From positions 5,146,001 to 5,210,000 of the forward strand of contig NC_063269.1 in assembly GCF_910591885.1 (NCBI RefSeq): 64,000 nucleotides of DNA, read 5' to 3'. The translations under genes and the position numbers were made by a program. Source of the DNA: Bombus terrestris (lineage: Eukaryota > Arthropoda > Insecta > Hymenoptera > Apidae). The notes under the pieces are model-generated. The model was given only the letters and a program-made list of their open reading frames with translations, had not been told where the DNA came from and did not search any database. Positions 13,051 to 24,548 of this stretch are shown here, piece after piece (the first letter of the stretch is position 1; each line of letters begins with the position of its first letter).

Positions 13051-16000
13051 GTCAGAGAGACAGAGAGGAATATAGGTTTTCCTATTAACATTAACGGGCT
13101 AAACTCGGTTGTCCGATGTCCATAGAGGCAAGGACAGGTACCGAGAGTTCATTAGAAGGAAGACGATCGCCCTTTCGATTCACGGAGAACGTTGTTCGTT
13201 TTATCTCCGTTTCAAGATCCAGGCTAATCGGATACAAGATTGCACGTCCGTGGGGGCTGCAGGCTCGAACGAATACGAAACGAAGCAAGAACCATTGCCG
13301 ACGAGAGAGCACGGGATGCGATTGTTCCGAGCGCGTTTCCAAGACGAGCGTAGCAATTACTTAAAAGCTTCCAATTGTTTACGAACAGAATGGCTAACTG
13401 GGAGGGAGTTTATGGGATTCGCACTCCCAACAGGTGGCGATGGCACGAAGCGAAACACGGCAGGCCGCGCGACCCCTTTCAGAAAAATCATTCTAGCTCG
13501 CATTAGACTTTCAAATTGCCGGACAAGCCGGATAACGCCATATTCCACCCTCGGCTCCCGTATAATTCACTCAGCTACCAACGTTCCCGGCCATGTAATT
13601 GTTTCCAGCGTTTCCGACGTTGCGCGTTTCCAACTCACCGGCCACGCGGATATTTTTACCACTCCACGCGAAAGAGAATCGAATCGGCCGGCGAACCAAG
13701 ATCGACCAACAAAACGTCAGACGCTTCGTTACCGAGCTAACTCCGCGAGATCCTGTCGTCGGTCGTCGTCCTACAGTTTCAGGAAGAAACGACGCGCAGT
13801 CACCAGAGGAATATGTCCGTTCCGCGGAACTAAAGCAGACAAAGACAGGCTACGGTCTATTAAATGGCTCGCGTCGCATCCAGAACAAAGGAAAAGCTGT
13901 CCCCCGACGACTCGACCGCCTTTGGTTCGTCGCTTCAAAGGAGGTACGCGCATTCGCAGAACGAAATTCACGCGAGCAACTAACGCGCGAGTAAAAAATT
14001 TGGAGTACAAGGTGGTCTTCGCGAATGCACATTCCCCGACCTGGTTTAATTAAACTTGCAACCTACGTACTCTTTCGGCGCCAGCTGTGACGCAAGGTTG
14101 CGTCGCTACTCCCAAATACAACCGTGCACAATCTTCTGTCGATCGAATCGGTTCGACGAAAGCGGAAGAACATCGTGGTTCTTGTCATCGTTCGGAAAAT
14201 TCAATCCTGTTTCGGATCCTCTGGGACGCGCACCTAATGTCCTCCTGTTCGCGTTTCGGATATCCTGTTTTAAAGCGCTGCTCTCGTCGAGAAAAACAGC
14301 AAACTATGTTCGATCTCCCACGCGAAATCGTATACCGACGAGAACTCGTTTCGATTTCAACGCGAGCTGCTGGCTCGGAGCATTCTCGCGTTCTAACCTT
14401 CGAACGAAATGTTCACGACCGCGAGGCCGCGAAAGGACAGACGCGAAAGGTCTGAGAATCGCGATGACTCGAAGAAGATCAGGACAGAAATGTTTAGAAA
14501 AAAATCTGGAAAATTGCATAGATTGAAAAAACGGAACCAGCAAAAGCAGACTTCGGAACTGGACTTGAAACTACCAGGACCGGTGGAAAATCACGACTAA
14601 CTCCGTTTCGTGGTCCCATCCGGCTGGCCAGCGGCCCGTTTCATCACTCTGCGGCCAACTTTTGACCTATATTTCCTCGTGCGAGAGTTAATACTCGTTA
14701 ACAGCAAGGTACTGGCACAAAGGCTATTTTGTCATCCATGCGTGGCCGCAAATTTCCAACAAAATCGCAGGGAAAGTTGTTCGAGCCGAACCTTCTACCT
14801 GTCGTTCTCCTCGAATTCGTATCTCGTATGGGAAATTCCAAACGACAGAACGTAGCCACCAAATCTCGTACTCGAGGCTCGAGTTGTTTGACGATATCTT
14901 TCTTAGAGGTTGGCAGATTATCGACGTTAAAAGCATCCAGCAGGACAAGTCGGACAAATTATTAGAAAACGTTCGATAAGGGGAAGAACCGCGCGTAAAA
15001 ATAACTTTGGCTCGATGGAACACGCGATGGATGTTTTCTGAGAACACAGTAAGTCGCGAGTCACGGAGTGCTCTTTTACCAAACGGAAAAGCCGCCTTTT
15101 TTCTCCAAAAAGAACGAGATTCCCGGGAAAAACGCGAAAGCGTTCGGGTTCCGTGGCAGCGAGGTATCGATGGAGGGCCGCGAACAAAATGTTTGCCGAG
15201 TCAACGGAACGTGTTTTCGTGCCGCGTCCGTTTTCTCTTTTCCTTTGCTTCCTCTACCGACGAAAGACATTAAAGCGCGCTCTAAGCTGGTTAATGTTTA
15301 AAAGACACCGAGCCTTTTCGCGATACTTTCCATCGTTCTCCGATCGCCGACATAGGGTTTTCGCGTCTGCCCTTCTACGAAACATCGACTGGGTTAGCTG
15401 CGAGAAAGTTCGCGCAATCAACATTTTTTAAGCGGAAAGAGAAACACGGCAAGAAGAGAAGGAAGAATATAGCAAAGGCGAAGTTTAGCGGCAAAGAAAC
15501 TGGAAGAAACCGAGTATCAACGCTATTCAAAATGCAATTTGAATATTCGAATCGAGCTTTCGGTTGCTTTCTTCGGATAAAACGAGACGAACCAACGGAT
15601 CAAGGGAAAGACGGGGGACAAATTGAGAAAAGCTGAAGCGAGCGAAAGAAAACGAAAGAGGGAAAAAATTGCCTCGGCTAATTGCATGAGATATGCGATT
15701 GTTTCATGCATATTCAGCGAGTTCTCCTATTCCTACCAGTTATTCCTACCCTTCCACCCTGTGTCCTCCTCTCCCACCTACTTCCAAAGGTCTCCTTTCT
15801 TTCCACGTTGTTTTTCTTTCCTAGAAGAACAGTCGGCTCTCTCTCTTTTTCTCGAGCGAGTAATCCGATCCTAAGCCGTGAAGCGCGTCCTCGATATTAA
15901 TCGAGTCCGCGATCTTGCCCTGCACGAATCGTACGCACCTGCTACTAGTTTCCTTCGACTCTTAACTCGCCGCGATTCGCGAAATATACATTTCTCCCTC

Positions 16001-17550
16001 GCCATTGCCTGCGGGTAACGTTTTATCGTTGAATGAAAGATGATTCGAATCTCGACAAACGAGGAGATACTTGCAGCCGATTGCCATTACGAACGACCGA
16101 TGGTTTCTCTGGGAACCGGTCGGCACCGGCGCTAATCGACGATAAAAATCAGAGAACGTAGAACGTCGTTCTGCGGTGAGGAAAATCGAGTCGACCCGGA
16201 CGGCACCGCGATCAAATAAAATAAACTTGCCAACTTCCATTCGACTGTTACGCCAGGTAGACCGCAATATTCGCCGATCCTCAAAGTTTCGTTAACGCGG
16301 AAACATTCTCGGAGAAATAGAATTTCGCGAGACAGGCCGAACGGCCGAAGCTTCTCATCCTCTTTCCTCTGGACGATTATCGAATTCCCGGGAACGTTAT
16401 CTGGACCGTAGCGTCCATCCTGTGGATTTTCCACCGATGTTGGTCGTACTTTCAAAATATCGGCAGGATGATTGATAACGAGAAAACTGGGTTGAGGATT
16501 TATTTTTTCCCACCTCCCCCCTTTTTGTTTCCCTGTTCGCTCGGTACCTTTGTTCGTACTTTCACAGACCGATTGCCCATTCGCCTTGCCCCCGCCTCTC
16601 TATATATTTGTACGAGCGACTATGGCGTTTCCTGGTTTTTCGTTTGCCTTCTACCAAGCGTGTTTCCCATTGCCACGTCGAATTTGAAATCACGTCGTAC
16701 GAAACAAAACTTAATAATCGCCTTCTTCCGACTGCTGTAATACGCCGAAACTGCTTCTTAGGTTCTTCCTGTCGAACGAACAGTACGACGATCGCGAAAA
16801 ATCGAAGGAAGAAGAGAAGAGCGAAGATAGGCCTGTAACGAAGATACGTCTCAAGTTCAAATGCAAAGGTCTCGAAAATAGTCGGCGTCGATTCTACCGA
16901 TCGCTCGGAAGCGAACGATCTCGGTGCTGGAAAGAAGCGGAAGATTTAGAAAGTGGAAAAATACGCCGAACCTGTCCGCATTCTTCGCCTTTCCTATTAC
17001 CTTCCTCCCACGATAGTATCGTACTTCTTAAAAGCACGTGCAAGCCTTGGTAAAACGATGCGCAGCTTACCGCGTTTAGGAAGCCACTTAACTCGATTGA
17101 GAGAATTCAAGCAGATGCCCGTGCATGGTCGAGTCTATTCGATTCGATTAAAGACGATCCCCGAATAGATCGTGTCGAATAAGTTTGTTGCCGAGTAGAT
17201 GCAACTTCGCGCGTAAGATTTAAGGTGCGACTCAACAAGTCATACGAATTGGACGATCGATGCGCTGCGCTGCAAGCGACGGAAACTTCCAAATTCGCGT
17301 ATTTATCGCTTACGACCCGCATGCTTGGCACCGAGTACCGCGATAAATATTCTACGAATAAGTCGTACGAAGATGCGCGAATTTCGATACGCGCGATAAT
17401 CAGAAATTTTAAACTGTCGCTGTTCGCGTGATGCTTCATCGTCGAAAGTTTCGCTCTCGTTTGAAAGAGGCGAAGAAGAGAAGATAAAAGAAACATTTCG
17501 ACTTTTAGCAGGATATCGTAATGGAAAAGGAATGTTTTTTTTAAACTCAC

Positions 17551-17644
17551 CGCCAAGCAGGATGTGCACGAGTAGCGAGAGAAATCTGTATTGGCGCACT
17601 TTCGTCATGATTCTTGATTTTTCTACATGAACTGCTTTCCTCAC
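17551..17644 (-). CDS. candidate first coding exon with signal-peptide-like N terminus
   Basis: On the minus strand an ATG at 17,608 (an upstream in-frame ATG lies at 17,644) opens a peptide beginning MTKVRQYRFLSLLVHILLG. It is basic first, then has a hydrophobic core, as in a secretory signal. It ends exactly at a consensus donor, GGCG|GTGAGT, with the last exon base at 17,551 in phase 1. That combination is typical of the first coding exon of a secreted or cell-surface protein whose remaining exons lie far away, here leftward beyond the window. No downstream exon was found in the window, and I do not recognise the family. It could be a chance open frame beside a chance donor. Confidence 0.3.
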
Positions 17645-19030
17645 CGTAAAACCTTCGACTGTGCAAACTGGCGCAATTTGTTCGTTCCTTTAAACGTAAA
17701 TTAAAAGTAAATACAAAGCCGGGAATGTTGGAAATTCTTTCGATCGCGATCGAGTACACGTAAACGATTGCGCAAACCGTATCCTAAGGACGTAAAGGAA
17801 ATAAAAAAAGAAACGACAACGGGAACGCAATAAATCGACGAGTCGAAAGCGTTTGAACGGAAAAGACCGTTCAACAGACAAATTCGACGAGTAGTTGCGC
17901 GGACGAAGTCTCGGCTTCGACTGGCGCGCACCAAGGTATCTGACCCCTCTGATAACCGGCCAGCCCCCCTCTGGTTCAAATCCACCCCTCTTTTCTCCTC
18001 TCTTCCTCTTTCAAGACTCCCTCTCTCGTCGATTCTCTTGGTGCATATCGTTATCCACGAGATATCAACCCCGACAAGACCCCTTACCGTCTGTTCTCTT
18101 CTAATTCGCAGTGTAGCGTGAATCGTGACCGCGCACCACCTTGCTAAAAGAATTATGAATTTATCGCGCCGAATAACCAAAGGATCCGCGGGAACTTCGC
18201 TATCTTTGTAAACGAGTTTACCGGATAATTGCCTCGTGTCGTATCGTGCGAATTTATTGAGTACCGTTGCAAAACAAGCAATGGAAATTGTTTGGCACAA
18301 AATTTAACTATGCATTATGTCGACTATCACTAGTTCGTCTTATCGTTCAATTGAAATCGTACACTTAAATTAATCTGTATTCCACTTGGCGTTTTCGTGT
18401 TCGATAGTATCCGAGACTTTTCTTCGTTCATATGAACACAATACGCGTACATTACGTTTGTTATTATGGACAAAATCAAGCAAAGAATAAAGGTGAGAAA
18501 CGACTTTTTAAAGGGGAATCTCGGAGGAAATTATACCCTAGTGTTATAAATTCATGAAAGAATATTCCAAACGTTGCTCTATTTTACGTATTTAATACTT
18601 ATCAAATTACAAATTACTTAGACATATCGTTAAAATTATCCTCGAATATATAGGAAAAATTAAGCGAAGCTATACTATAACCGGATGATGTAAATGCACG
18701 AGCATGTCAGGAACGACCGAATGATTACTAAATAATCGATTTTTATCCATAAGCGATTCTTACCAATGAAAGGTACTTGTTGCAATTTCAACAGTTTACC
18801 GGACCAAAGTAAACCGGATCGAAACATTTCCATTTATACGAACCGTCCATCGAAGAAGGAAGGGATAGAATTTCCGTTACGAAGATTGCATTTCGTACAT
18901 CGGAAGTGAGATCTATAGTTGAAAATCAGCCAAAGATATAAAACGTGACGAGTTTTCGTGTGTTAAAAAAATCCAGACATTAGCGCCTCTGGTGAGTTGC
19001 GCAACAGCCACGAGTTCAGCAGCATTGTAA

Positions 19031-19046
19031 CTTTTTGGCGCCAACC
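19031..19046. promoter_or_regulatory. palindromic E2F-type site in RCC1 upstream region
   Basis: The sequence TTTTTGGCGCCAA occurs about 55 bp upstream of the inferred RCC1 start-codon base. TTTGGCGC is the core E2F/Dp motif, and here it sits inside a 10-bp perfect palindrome (TTGGCGCCAA, 19,035-19,044). RCC1 is a cell-cycle-linked gene, so E2F control is plausible. The site is seen; its function is inferred. Confidence 0.5.
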
Positions 19047-19097
19047 GACAGTAAGGCGCTATATATTCCATTTCTAAAACAATTATCGTGCAAAATT

Positions 19098-21146
19098 AGT
19101 ACGTATATGAGTCGCGATATTAAAATCGGTTGTTTCTCCATACATGACTGTCATAAATTAGGTTTTATATATATATTTGTAAACATAACCTCGATATACT
19201 TTTAGTGCCGCCAAGGAAAGCAACAAAACGACCAGCTTCGGCTCCTGCAAAAAACCAACGAGAGCCAAAACAGATAAGGAAAAAACAAGGTAAGTTGCTA
19301 TTTTTCCAATTTTAGCTAATATTTTTACGAGTATATATTTGGCGGTGAAAAATTTATTAGCATAAAAAATCTTATTGAAAGTGCAAAACCATGAGGCACA
19401 TGTGTTTAAGCAATGTGTTCCACGATCGATAATTATTGCTCCGTTTTAGTTGGCAGCTGGGAGTATATTAATACTTCAAAAAAAATACTTCAAAAAAAAG
19501 TTTCGTGAAATCGTCTTAATAATCTTTCTGTATAGTGCCGCGAATATTTCGTGTCCTGAGACAAATGTAGATCGGCACAAATATAATTGTATACGTCACT
19601 AAATTAAATACTGTAAAATAGCTAAACACTTGCATGCATTTCACAGAATTAGTTGTGAAACCCGATTTACGACAATCTGCGATTGGCGGCGTAATATTGG
19701 TATTTGGACAAGGTGATGTTGGACAACTTGGTTTAGGAGAGGAAGTTGTTGAAAAAACACGTCCAGCAACTGTTCCTGGATATCAAGATGTAGTATCTAT
19801 AGCAGCTGGTGGTATGCACAATGTGTGCTTAAGACAAGATGGAGGAGTATTAACGTTTGGTTGCAATGACGAAGGAGCATTGGGAAGAGATACATCTAGA
19901 GATGGTTCTGAAACTGAACCAGACTCTGTTGATCTACCCGGCAAAGCCATTCAGGTGACGGCTGGGGATTCCCATAGTGCTGCTTTATTAGAAGATGGAC
20001 GAGTATTTGCATGGGGTTCCTTTAGGGTATAATTTTCTTTTGCTTTAACTGCTAATCCACTATCGATTTTAAGAAATAAATGACAAGAAATTACGATATT
20101 CTCTTTAGGATTCTCATGGTACCATGGGTCTAACTCTAAATGGAAATGAACGGTTCCCAATAGAAATGCTGCCTAATGTAAAAATAGTTAAAATAGCATC
20201 TGGTGCTGATCATTTAGTATTACTTGATAAAAATGGGCATATATACACGTGTGGATGCGGAGAACAAGGTCAATTAGGACGAGTAGCTGCTAGGGCAGCT
20301 AGTAGAAATACCCGTCATGGTATGGGACCTTTATTAACTCCTGGATTAGTTGAATTTAAAGTTACTAAGAAATTAGAATTTGATGATATATGGGCCGGAA
20401 CATATTGTACATTTGCTAAAGAATATCAAAAGGGAGATATATATGTATTTGGACTAAATAATTATTATCAAATTGGTAAGTTCAAACAAAATATTAACAA
20501 ATAACACTGATTCAAAAACCATTATAATATGATTTAATTAAATATTACATAAAAATTTTAGGCTTAAAAGATCCTGTTACTCATTTTCATCCACAAATTT
20601 CAAAAACCTTTAGTGGAAAGACCTGGAGGCATATTAGTAGTGGACAACATCATACAATTGCTCTAGATGATTCTGGTCAAGTATTTGTTATGGGCCGTAA
20701 AGAATATGGCCGCCTTGGACTCGGATCTAATTGTTTGGATGCAAAAGAATTAACACTAGTTCCTAGCTTAAGTTCCTTTAAATGTATTGACATTGCAGCA
20801 GGTAGTGCCCAATCGTTTGCTGTTACTGAATTAGGTAGAGTTTTTCTTTTGGTACCATCATAGTTTATTTTGTTGTCATTATTTATTGTTATTATATATG
20901 TTGTTATTATTATCATCTTGTGAAACATATGGTATTATCATACGTCTGTATACAGGAGATTTATATTCATGGGGTATGGGTTCAAGTGGCCAGTTAGGTA
21001 CAGGAGAAGAAGAAGATGTTGAGATACCTACACTAGTCAAAGGAAAGCAATTGGAGGGGAAAACAGTGATACGAGTTGCTGGTGGAGGACAACATACACT
21101 ATCATTAGCGACGATTCATCCGGTAAAGGAGAAAACTGCTGGTTAA
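19098..21146 (+). CDS. RCC1: RCC1, Ran guanine-nucleotide exchange factor (Bj1 orthologue)
   Basis: RCC1 is the chromatin-bound exchange factor for Ran GTPase. It makes the nuclear Ran-GTP gradient used in nuclear transport and spindle assembly. Inferred exons: 19,098; 19,206-19,289; 19,647-20,026; 20,109-20,475; 20,562-20,834; 20,956-21,146. Phases close exactly, giving 431 residues. The start ATG appears split, with A at 19,098 before donor GTACGT and TG at 19,206. The N terminus MPPRKATKRPASAP is basic and suits a nuclear tail. The seven-bladed propeller shows RCC1 repeat signatures: FGQGDVGQLGLGEE, FGCNDEGALGRDTS, AGDSHSAALLEDGRVFAWGS, CGCGEQGQLGR, MGRKEYGRLGLG and WGMGSSGQLGTGEEED. Length is close to the human protein (about 420). 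The gene converges with Tim10. An E2F-type site lies just upstream. The split start codon is the least certain part. An upstream ATG at 18,466 is out of frame after splicing. Confidence 0.94.
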
Positions 21147-21768
21147 CAATAAATAATTCCTTAAATTGAAATTTGAACTGTTTCACACATGATGTGATAA
21201 TAATTTGAACAACGAAAGGAAGAAGAACAATTTTCATTCTCCTTAAACAAAAATTGCGCTAAAGGAGAGAATATGAATATTACGGTATAACGTAATTTTC
21301 AATATTAATATGATACTTAAATTTGTACATAATTTTTTGTGCTACCAAAAATATCATTGTGTTTATATATCGACTGAGTTTTTGATTGTATTGTTAGTTT
21401 TTCTACTTAATTATGTATTACAATGAAATAAACAATTTTCTACTTACAAATCATATGTTACAAAGAAAAACTCGTTTTTGTTGTACAAGGCAGCAACAAA
21501 TTGAATTTTTATTTAGTCACTTCGAAATATTAAATGATTTGCTAATTATATTTACATTATTTAAACTGTACAATTGAATACAGAATAAATTTGTTACTAC
21601 ACTTTATTTTAGTATTTTACAGAACATACAAAAAGAACTTCATTTTTCATTAAATTACATCCACCAAAAAGATTATATATATCTCCTCAGGAGAAAGCTG
21701 TTAAATGCATAAAAATGAGATTTCTACTGATATTTATCTTAACAAATTAATATTTTATTTCACTTTAT
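21147..21768. other. convergent 3' regions of RCC1 and Tim10
   Basis: AT-rich sequence between two convergent stop codons. An AATAAA for RCC1 is at about 21,427. The reverse-complement signal (TTTATT) for Tim10 lies at about 21,753-21,766, very close to its stop. No further gene was seen. Confidence 0.7.
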
Positions 21769-22044
21769 TTAACTTAATTTTGGTTGTTCTACAAATTTGC
21801 TTTCTTGCATGGAAATTTGTTGAAGCTTTTTACCAATACGTTCTTGTACATCCAAATATTTAGCAATACAACGATCAAGACACACTGATTCACCTTTGCT
21901 TAGTTCTGAACTGACATACTTTGGTGGAATACATTTCCTATGACATGCTGCCGTCATGCGATGAAACATATCAGTCATCATTTCTATTTCTATATCTTGC
22001 ACTAGTTTCAATTGTTCTTCGTTAAACTGAGGTAATCCAGCCAT
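21769..22044 (-). CDS. Tim10: Tim10, mitochondrial intermembrane-space small Tim chaperone
   Basis: Tim10 pairs with Tim9 in a hexameric chaperone. The hexamer escorts hydrophobic carrier precursors across the intermembrane space to the TIM22 and SAM complexes. The 91-residue single-exon frame begins MAGLPQFNEEQLKLVQDIEI and carries the family-defining twin CX3C motif, C34-HRK-C38 and C55-LDR-C59. These cysteines form the two disulfides of the helical hairpin. Length equals that of animal Tim10 (about 90). On the same strand, 45 nt upstream, lies the stop codon of a spliced 52-residue membrane microprotein, so the two may share a transcript. A weak alternative acceptor (TATTATTAG) falls in the gap at about 22,062. 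RCC1 is convergent downstream. Confidence 0.97.
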   Translation of the reverse strand: MAGLPQFNEEQLKLVQDIEIEMMTDMFHRMTAACHRKCIPPKYVSSELSKGESVCLDRCIAKYLDVQERIGKKLQQISMQESKFVEQPKLS

Positions 22045-22089
22045 TTTTTAGATAACTACCGCTAATAATATTTAAAACGGATAAATAAC

Positions 22090-22450
22090 TCAGTTAGCAA
22101 TATCAGAATTTTGTTGATTTTGCTTTGTTTTCATAATACGATATCTTTTTTCCTCTATACTTCTTCTCGCATACGTAAACGCATATATTCCTATAACGGA
22201 AGATATAATCCTGCAAAAAGAAGAACTATTCAATAATGGATATGAAATATATTATAGTAATAATGATAATAATAAGTTTTAAGAAATATTAATCTTACTA
22301 AGTTTCAAATAAAAATATTTATCTTTTACGAGTCTTTAAGTGAAAAGTTAACCACTAAAGAAGACTATTACGACTAAACGGCGATTGCTATATTTTATAT
22401 CAACATACCTACCATCCAATCGCTATCTTCGTAACATTTTGCAAAGCCAT
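22090..22450 (-). CDS. 52-residue single-pass membrane microprotein, two exons, upstream of Tim10
   Basis: Exon 1 is 22,450-22,413, beginning MALQNVTKIAIGW. It ends at donor TGGATG|GTAGGTA. The intron is 202 nt with acceptor TTTTTGCAG, and exon 2 runs 22,210-22,090 to a TGA. The joined frame is 159 nt. The protein has a short N terminus, one hydrophobic helix at about residues 8-27 (core IAIGWIISSVIGIYAFTY), then a basic stretch (RRSIEEKRYRIMKTK) and a polar tail. This layout is common in small mitochondrial inner-membrane assembly factors and PIGBOS-like proteins, but I do not recognise the family and claim no function. The stop codon is 45 nt from the Tim10 start on the same strand, suggesting a dicistronic or overlapping transcript. 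The clean splice sites joining the hydrophobic core in frame argue against chance. Low-level doubt remains without expression or conservation data. Confidence 0.72.
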
Positions 22451-23399
22451 TCTCTTTTAATTATTACAAAATATTCTTACATTAAAAATTAATTGTCTAT
22501 ATACCTGTAAAAGCTCTCATACGATTATGCGATACCTTTCACTCATGCCACTACGTGACCATGTGACTACGACGATCTTAGTACGATCATATAACATTGA
22601 ACATAGACAAAGCATAGATAAAGCATACAGTGCCGGTGGAAGACAACTTTAAAAGTATTTCTAGTGCACATGGCAGCATTGAATTACTTGAATTATTTTC
22701 ATAAACCTTTATATATTGAAAAATTTTCTAATAATAATTAATAATATCATTGACAAAACTTAAAAAGATTAAATACTTATCATATATTAATAATTTAAAT
22801 ATTTAGGATATCTGAAACGATTAGTAAATTCTATATTACATAGTTAATCAACATACCTATATATCTTAAATGCATATGTGAAAAGTACTATACTCATGGA
22901 CAATTATGTCCATGACTATACTACATACTACGGTCATATAAACAAGCCTTGACACTCAAATACTAAAAGCATAGAAGAAACCATCCGAAAACTGAGTCGT
23001 GAAAAATCAACATGGAAAACAAAAAAGATCTCGTTCTACGCATGCGTCACATGTTATGAATGTTTAAACAGAGACGGAAACATTCTACTTATCTCTGTCT
23101 GTCTCGCATAACAACCACTCTGTTATCTTCCATGCTGAATTTTTACGACTCAATTTTTGGACAGTTTTCCCTAGCGAGTGTCGAGACGTCGAGACCTGCT
23201 TGTGTGACTGTTACATACAGCGTTAAAACAGTGGAATTGAGGATAAAACTACAGTGGTTATAAAGGTAATTGTGTTTGATTGAAAAAATTTGCAACAGTA
23301 AGCTATTTCGTAATATCTTCCATTATTATTTAATCATTAAATACGTACATAAAATTTTAGTGTTGATACATAAATATAAAAGCTAAATGTAAATGTAAA
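22451..23399. other. divergent upstream region of the microprotein/Tim10 unit and GPANK1
   Basis: AT-rich intergenic DNA between head-to-head transcription units. It contains a hairpin-forming perfect inverted repeat at 22,894-22,915. A candidate noncoding leader exon for the + strand ends near 23,265 (TATAAAG|GTAATT), with a matching acceptor (AAAATTTTAG) at about 23,360 just before the GPANK1 start. A 67-codon open frame at 23,060-23,263 lacks any recognisable feature and is probably leader sequence. Confidence 0.5.
22894..22915. repeat. perfect inverted repeat, 9-bp arms, 4-nt loop
   Basis: TCATGGACA and TGTCCATGA flank a four-base ATTA loop. This perfect palindrome is read directly and is located in the divergent promoter interval between the microprotein and GPANK1. 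It could be a dimeric factor site or an incidental hairpin. Confidence 0.8.
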
Positions 23400-24548
23400 A
23401 TGTTAAAACAAAGTAACTTCTTCTCTCATAACATCGATGTTACATGGAAAACATTCGTTCGAGAATCTTGCGAACCAACAGTATCTACAGAAAAGGAAGA
23501 TCACTGCTTAGGTTTTCAAAATGATGAAGCAAGAAAGGCATATGAAGAAATTACAAATGAAAAAAGCGATGTGACTTCACATCCAGAACAAAAACATTAC
23601 AAATCAAAAATATTCAACAATCAAGTTATAACAGCAAAACAGTTTTCATCAAATGAAAGGACAAAGTACAATCAAATTACTACAGAAAAAGTGACAATTA
23701 ATGCTATATTGAAAGCAGTAGAACAAAAAGATCTGAAATTTCTTTCAAAGTATGTGACATGGGAAAATGTTAATTTGACCGATGATTTTGGTTGGACTCC
23801 TCTCATGTCAGCTGCATATTGTGGTCACTTAGATGTTATAGAATTTTTATTAAATCTTGGTGCCAATAGAAAAGCTAGAGAAAGATCTGGTCTAACTGCA
23901 GCACAATTGGCATTAAAAAAAAATTATTTAAATATAGTCGCATTGCTGAAGAAAAAGTCAGAACCTACACCTAACAAAACATTACCAGAAACAGTTACAA
24001 ACGCTTCTGGAACAAATATTGATGTTCCATTACAGATAAGGTCAGAGCTTGTAGGACATTTGAATAATTGCACTGATATTATCCATAAAGGTAATGATGA
24101 TAGAAAAGAATGTTCCAATGAAGGTACAGGATTTTACTGTAAAATTTGTAAAGTTAATTTTTACCAAACAACTTGGAAAAAGCATGAGACATCCACGCTT
24201 CATATTTTCAATAGTAAACCAAAATTAACAAATATAATGTATGGAATATCAAAACAAAATAAAGGTTACCAAATGCTTTTAAATTATGGATGGGATGAAC
24301 AAGGTGGTCTTGGTCCTACAGGAAAAGGAATGAAATATCCCATTAAAACCTGCCTAAAATCTGATAGAAAAGGAATAGGACAGACCAATGAGAAAGAATA
24401 CAGAGTGACTCATTTTAAACCTGGAGATACTACAGCAGTTAATGATTTTAAAACATCTAAATCAAAGTGCTTAAACAAGAAAGACAGGGAAAAATTACTC
24501 AATAGGGAAGTTAGAAAAGAAAGAGTGCTGCGCATTGCTTTGTCATAA
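23400..24548 (+). CDS. GPANK1: GPANK1-like protein: ankyrin repeats, C2H2-like finger, G-patch
   Basis: A single-exon frame of 382 residues. Domains in order are: a lysine-rich N-terminal region; two ankyrin repeats at about residues 103-190 (GWTPLMSAAYCGHLDVIEFL, then SGLTAAQLALKKNYLNIVAL); a C2H2-like finger at about 245-270 (CKICKVNF...WKKHETSTLH); and a G-patch at about 290-335 (LNYGWDEQGGLGPTGKGMKYP). This order is specific to G-patch and ankyrin-repeat protein 1. G-patch proteins generally bind and activate DEAH-box RNA helicases, so an RNA-processing role in the nucleus is likely, but the protein itself is poorly characterised. A candidate 5' UTR intron (about 23,266-23,360) precedes the start. 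PDRG1 begins 206 nt downstream on the same strand with an acceptor abutting its ATG, suggesting a shared promoter. Confidence 0.9.
   Translation: MLKQSNFFSHNIDVTWKTFVRESCEPTVSTEKEDHCLGFQNDEARKAYEEITNEKSDVTSHPEQKHYKSKIFNNQVITAKQFSSNERTKYNQITTEKVTINAILKAVEQKDLKFLSKYVTWENVNLTDDFGWTPLMSAAYCGHLDVIEFLLNLGANRKARERSGLTAAQLALKKNYLNIVALLKKKSEPTPNKTLPETVTNASGTNIDVPLQIRSELVGHLNNCTDIIHKGNDDRKECSNEGTGFYCKICKVNFYQTTWKKHETSTLHIFNSKPKLTNIMYGISKQNKGYQMLLNYGWDEQGGLGPTGKGMKYPIKTCLKSDRKGIGQTNEKEYRVTHFKPGDTTAVNDFKTSKSKCLNKKDREKLLNREVRKERVLRIALS

Larger units (their letters stand above)
1..17550. other. GC-rich gene-free block (intergenic or long intron)
   Basis: No reading frame here resembles a protein family I know. 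The long open frames on both strands overlap each other, are arginine/serine-rich and start and stop without splice logic, as expected by chance in GC- and CpG-rich DNA. Visible structure is limited to simple repeats: GA-rich runs near 1,675-1,710, 8,835-8,872 and 13,021-13,046. I saw no tRNA, miRNA or transposon that survived inspection. If the minus-strand signal-peptide exon at 17,551-17,644 is real, this block would be its first intron (inference). Confidence 0.6.

Noticed and set aside
13109..14053. 314-codon + strand open frame
   Set aside because: It is the longest frame in the left block but is Arg/Thr/Ser-rich with no recognisable motif, and other frames are equally open. No homologous segment was recognised.
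17701..18300. 199-codon minus-strand open frame upstream of the signal-peptide exon
   Set aside because: It has no recognisable family. At best it is 5' UTR or promoter sequence.
18466..18492. Short ATG exon (MDKIKQRIK) with donor GTGAGA upstream of RCC1
   Set aside because: Joining it to the next RCC1 exon gives the wrong phase and a stop. It may be noncoding leader only.
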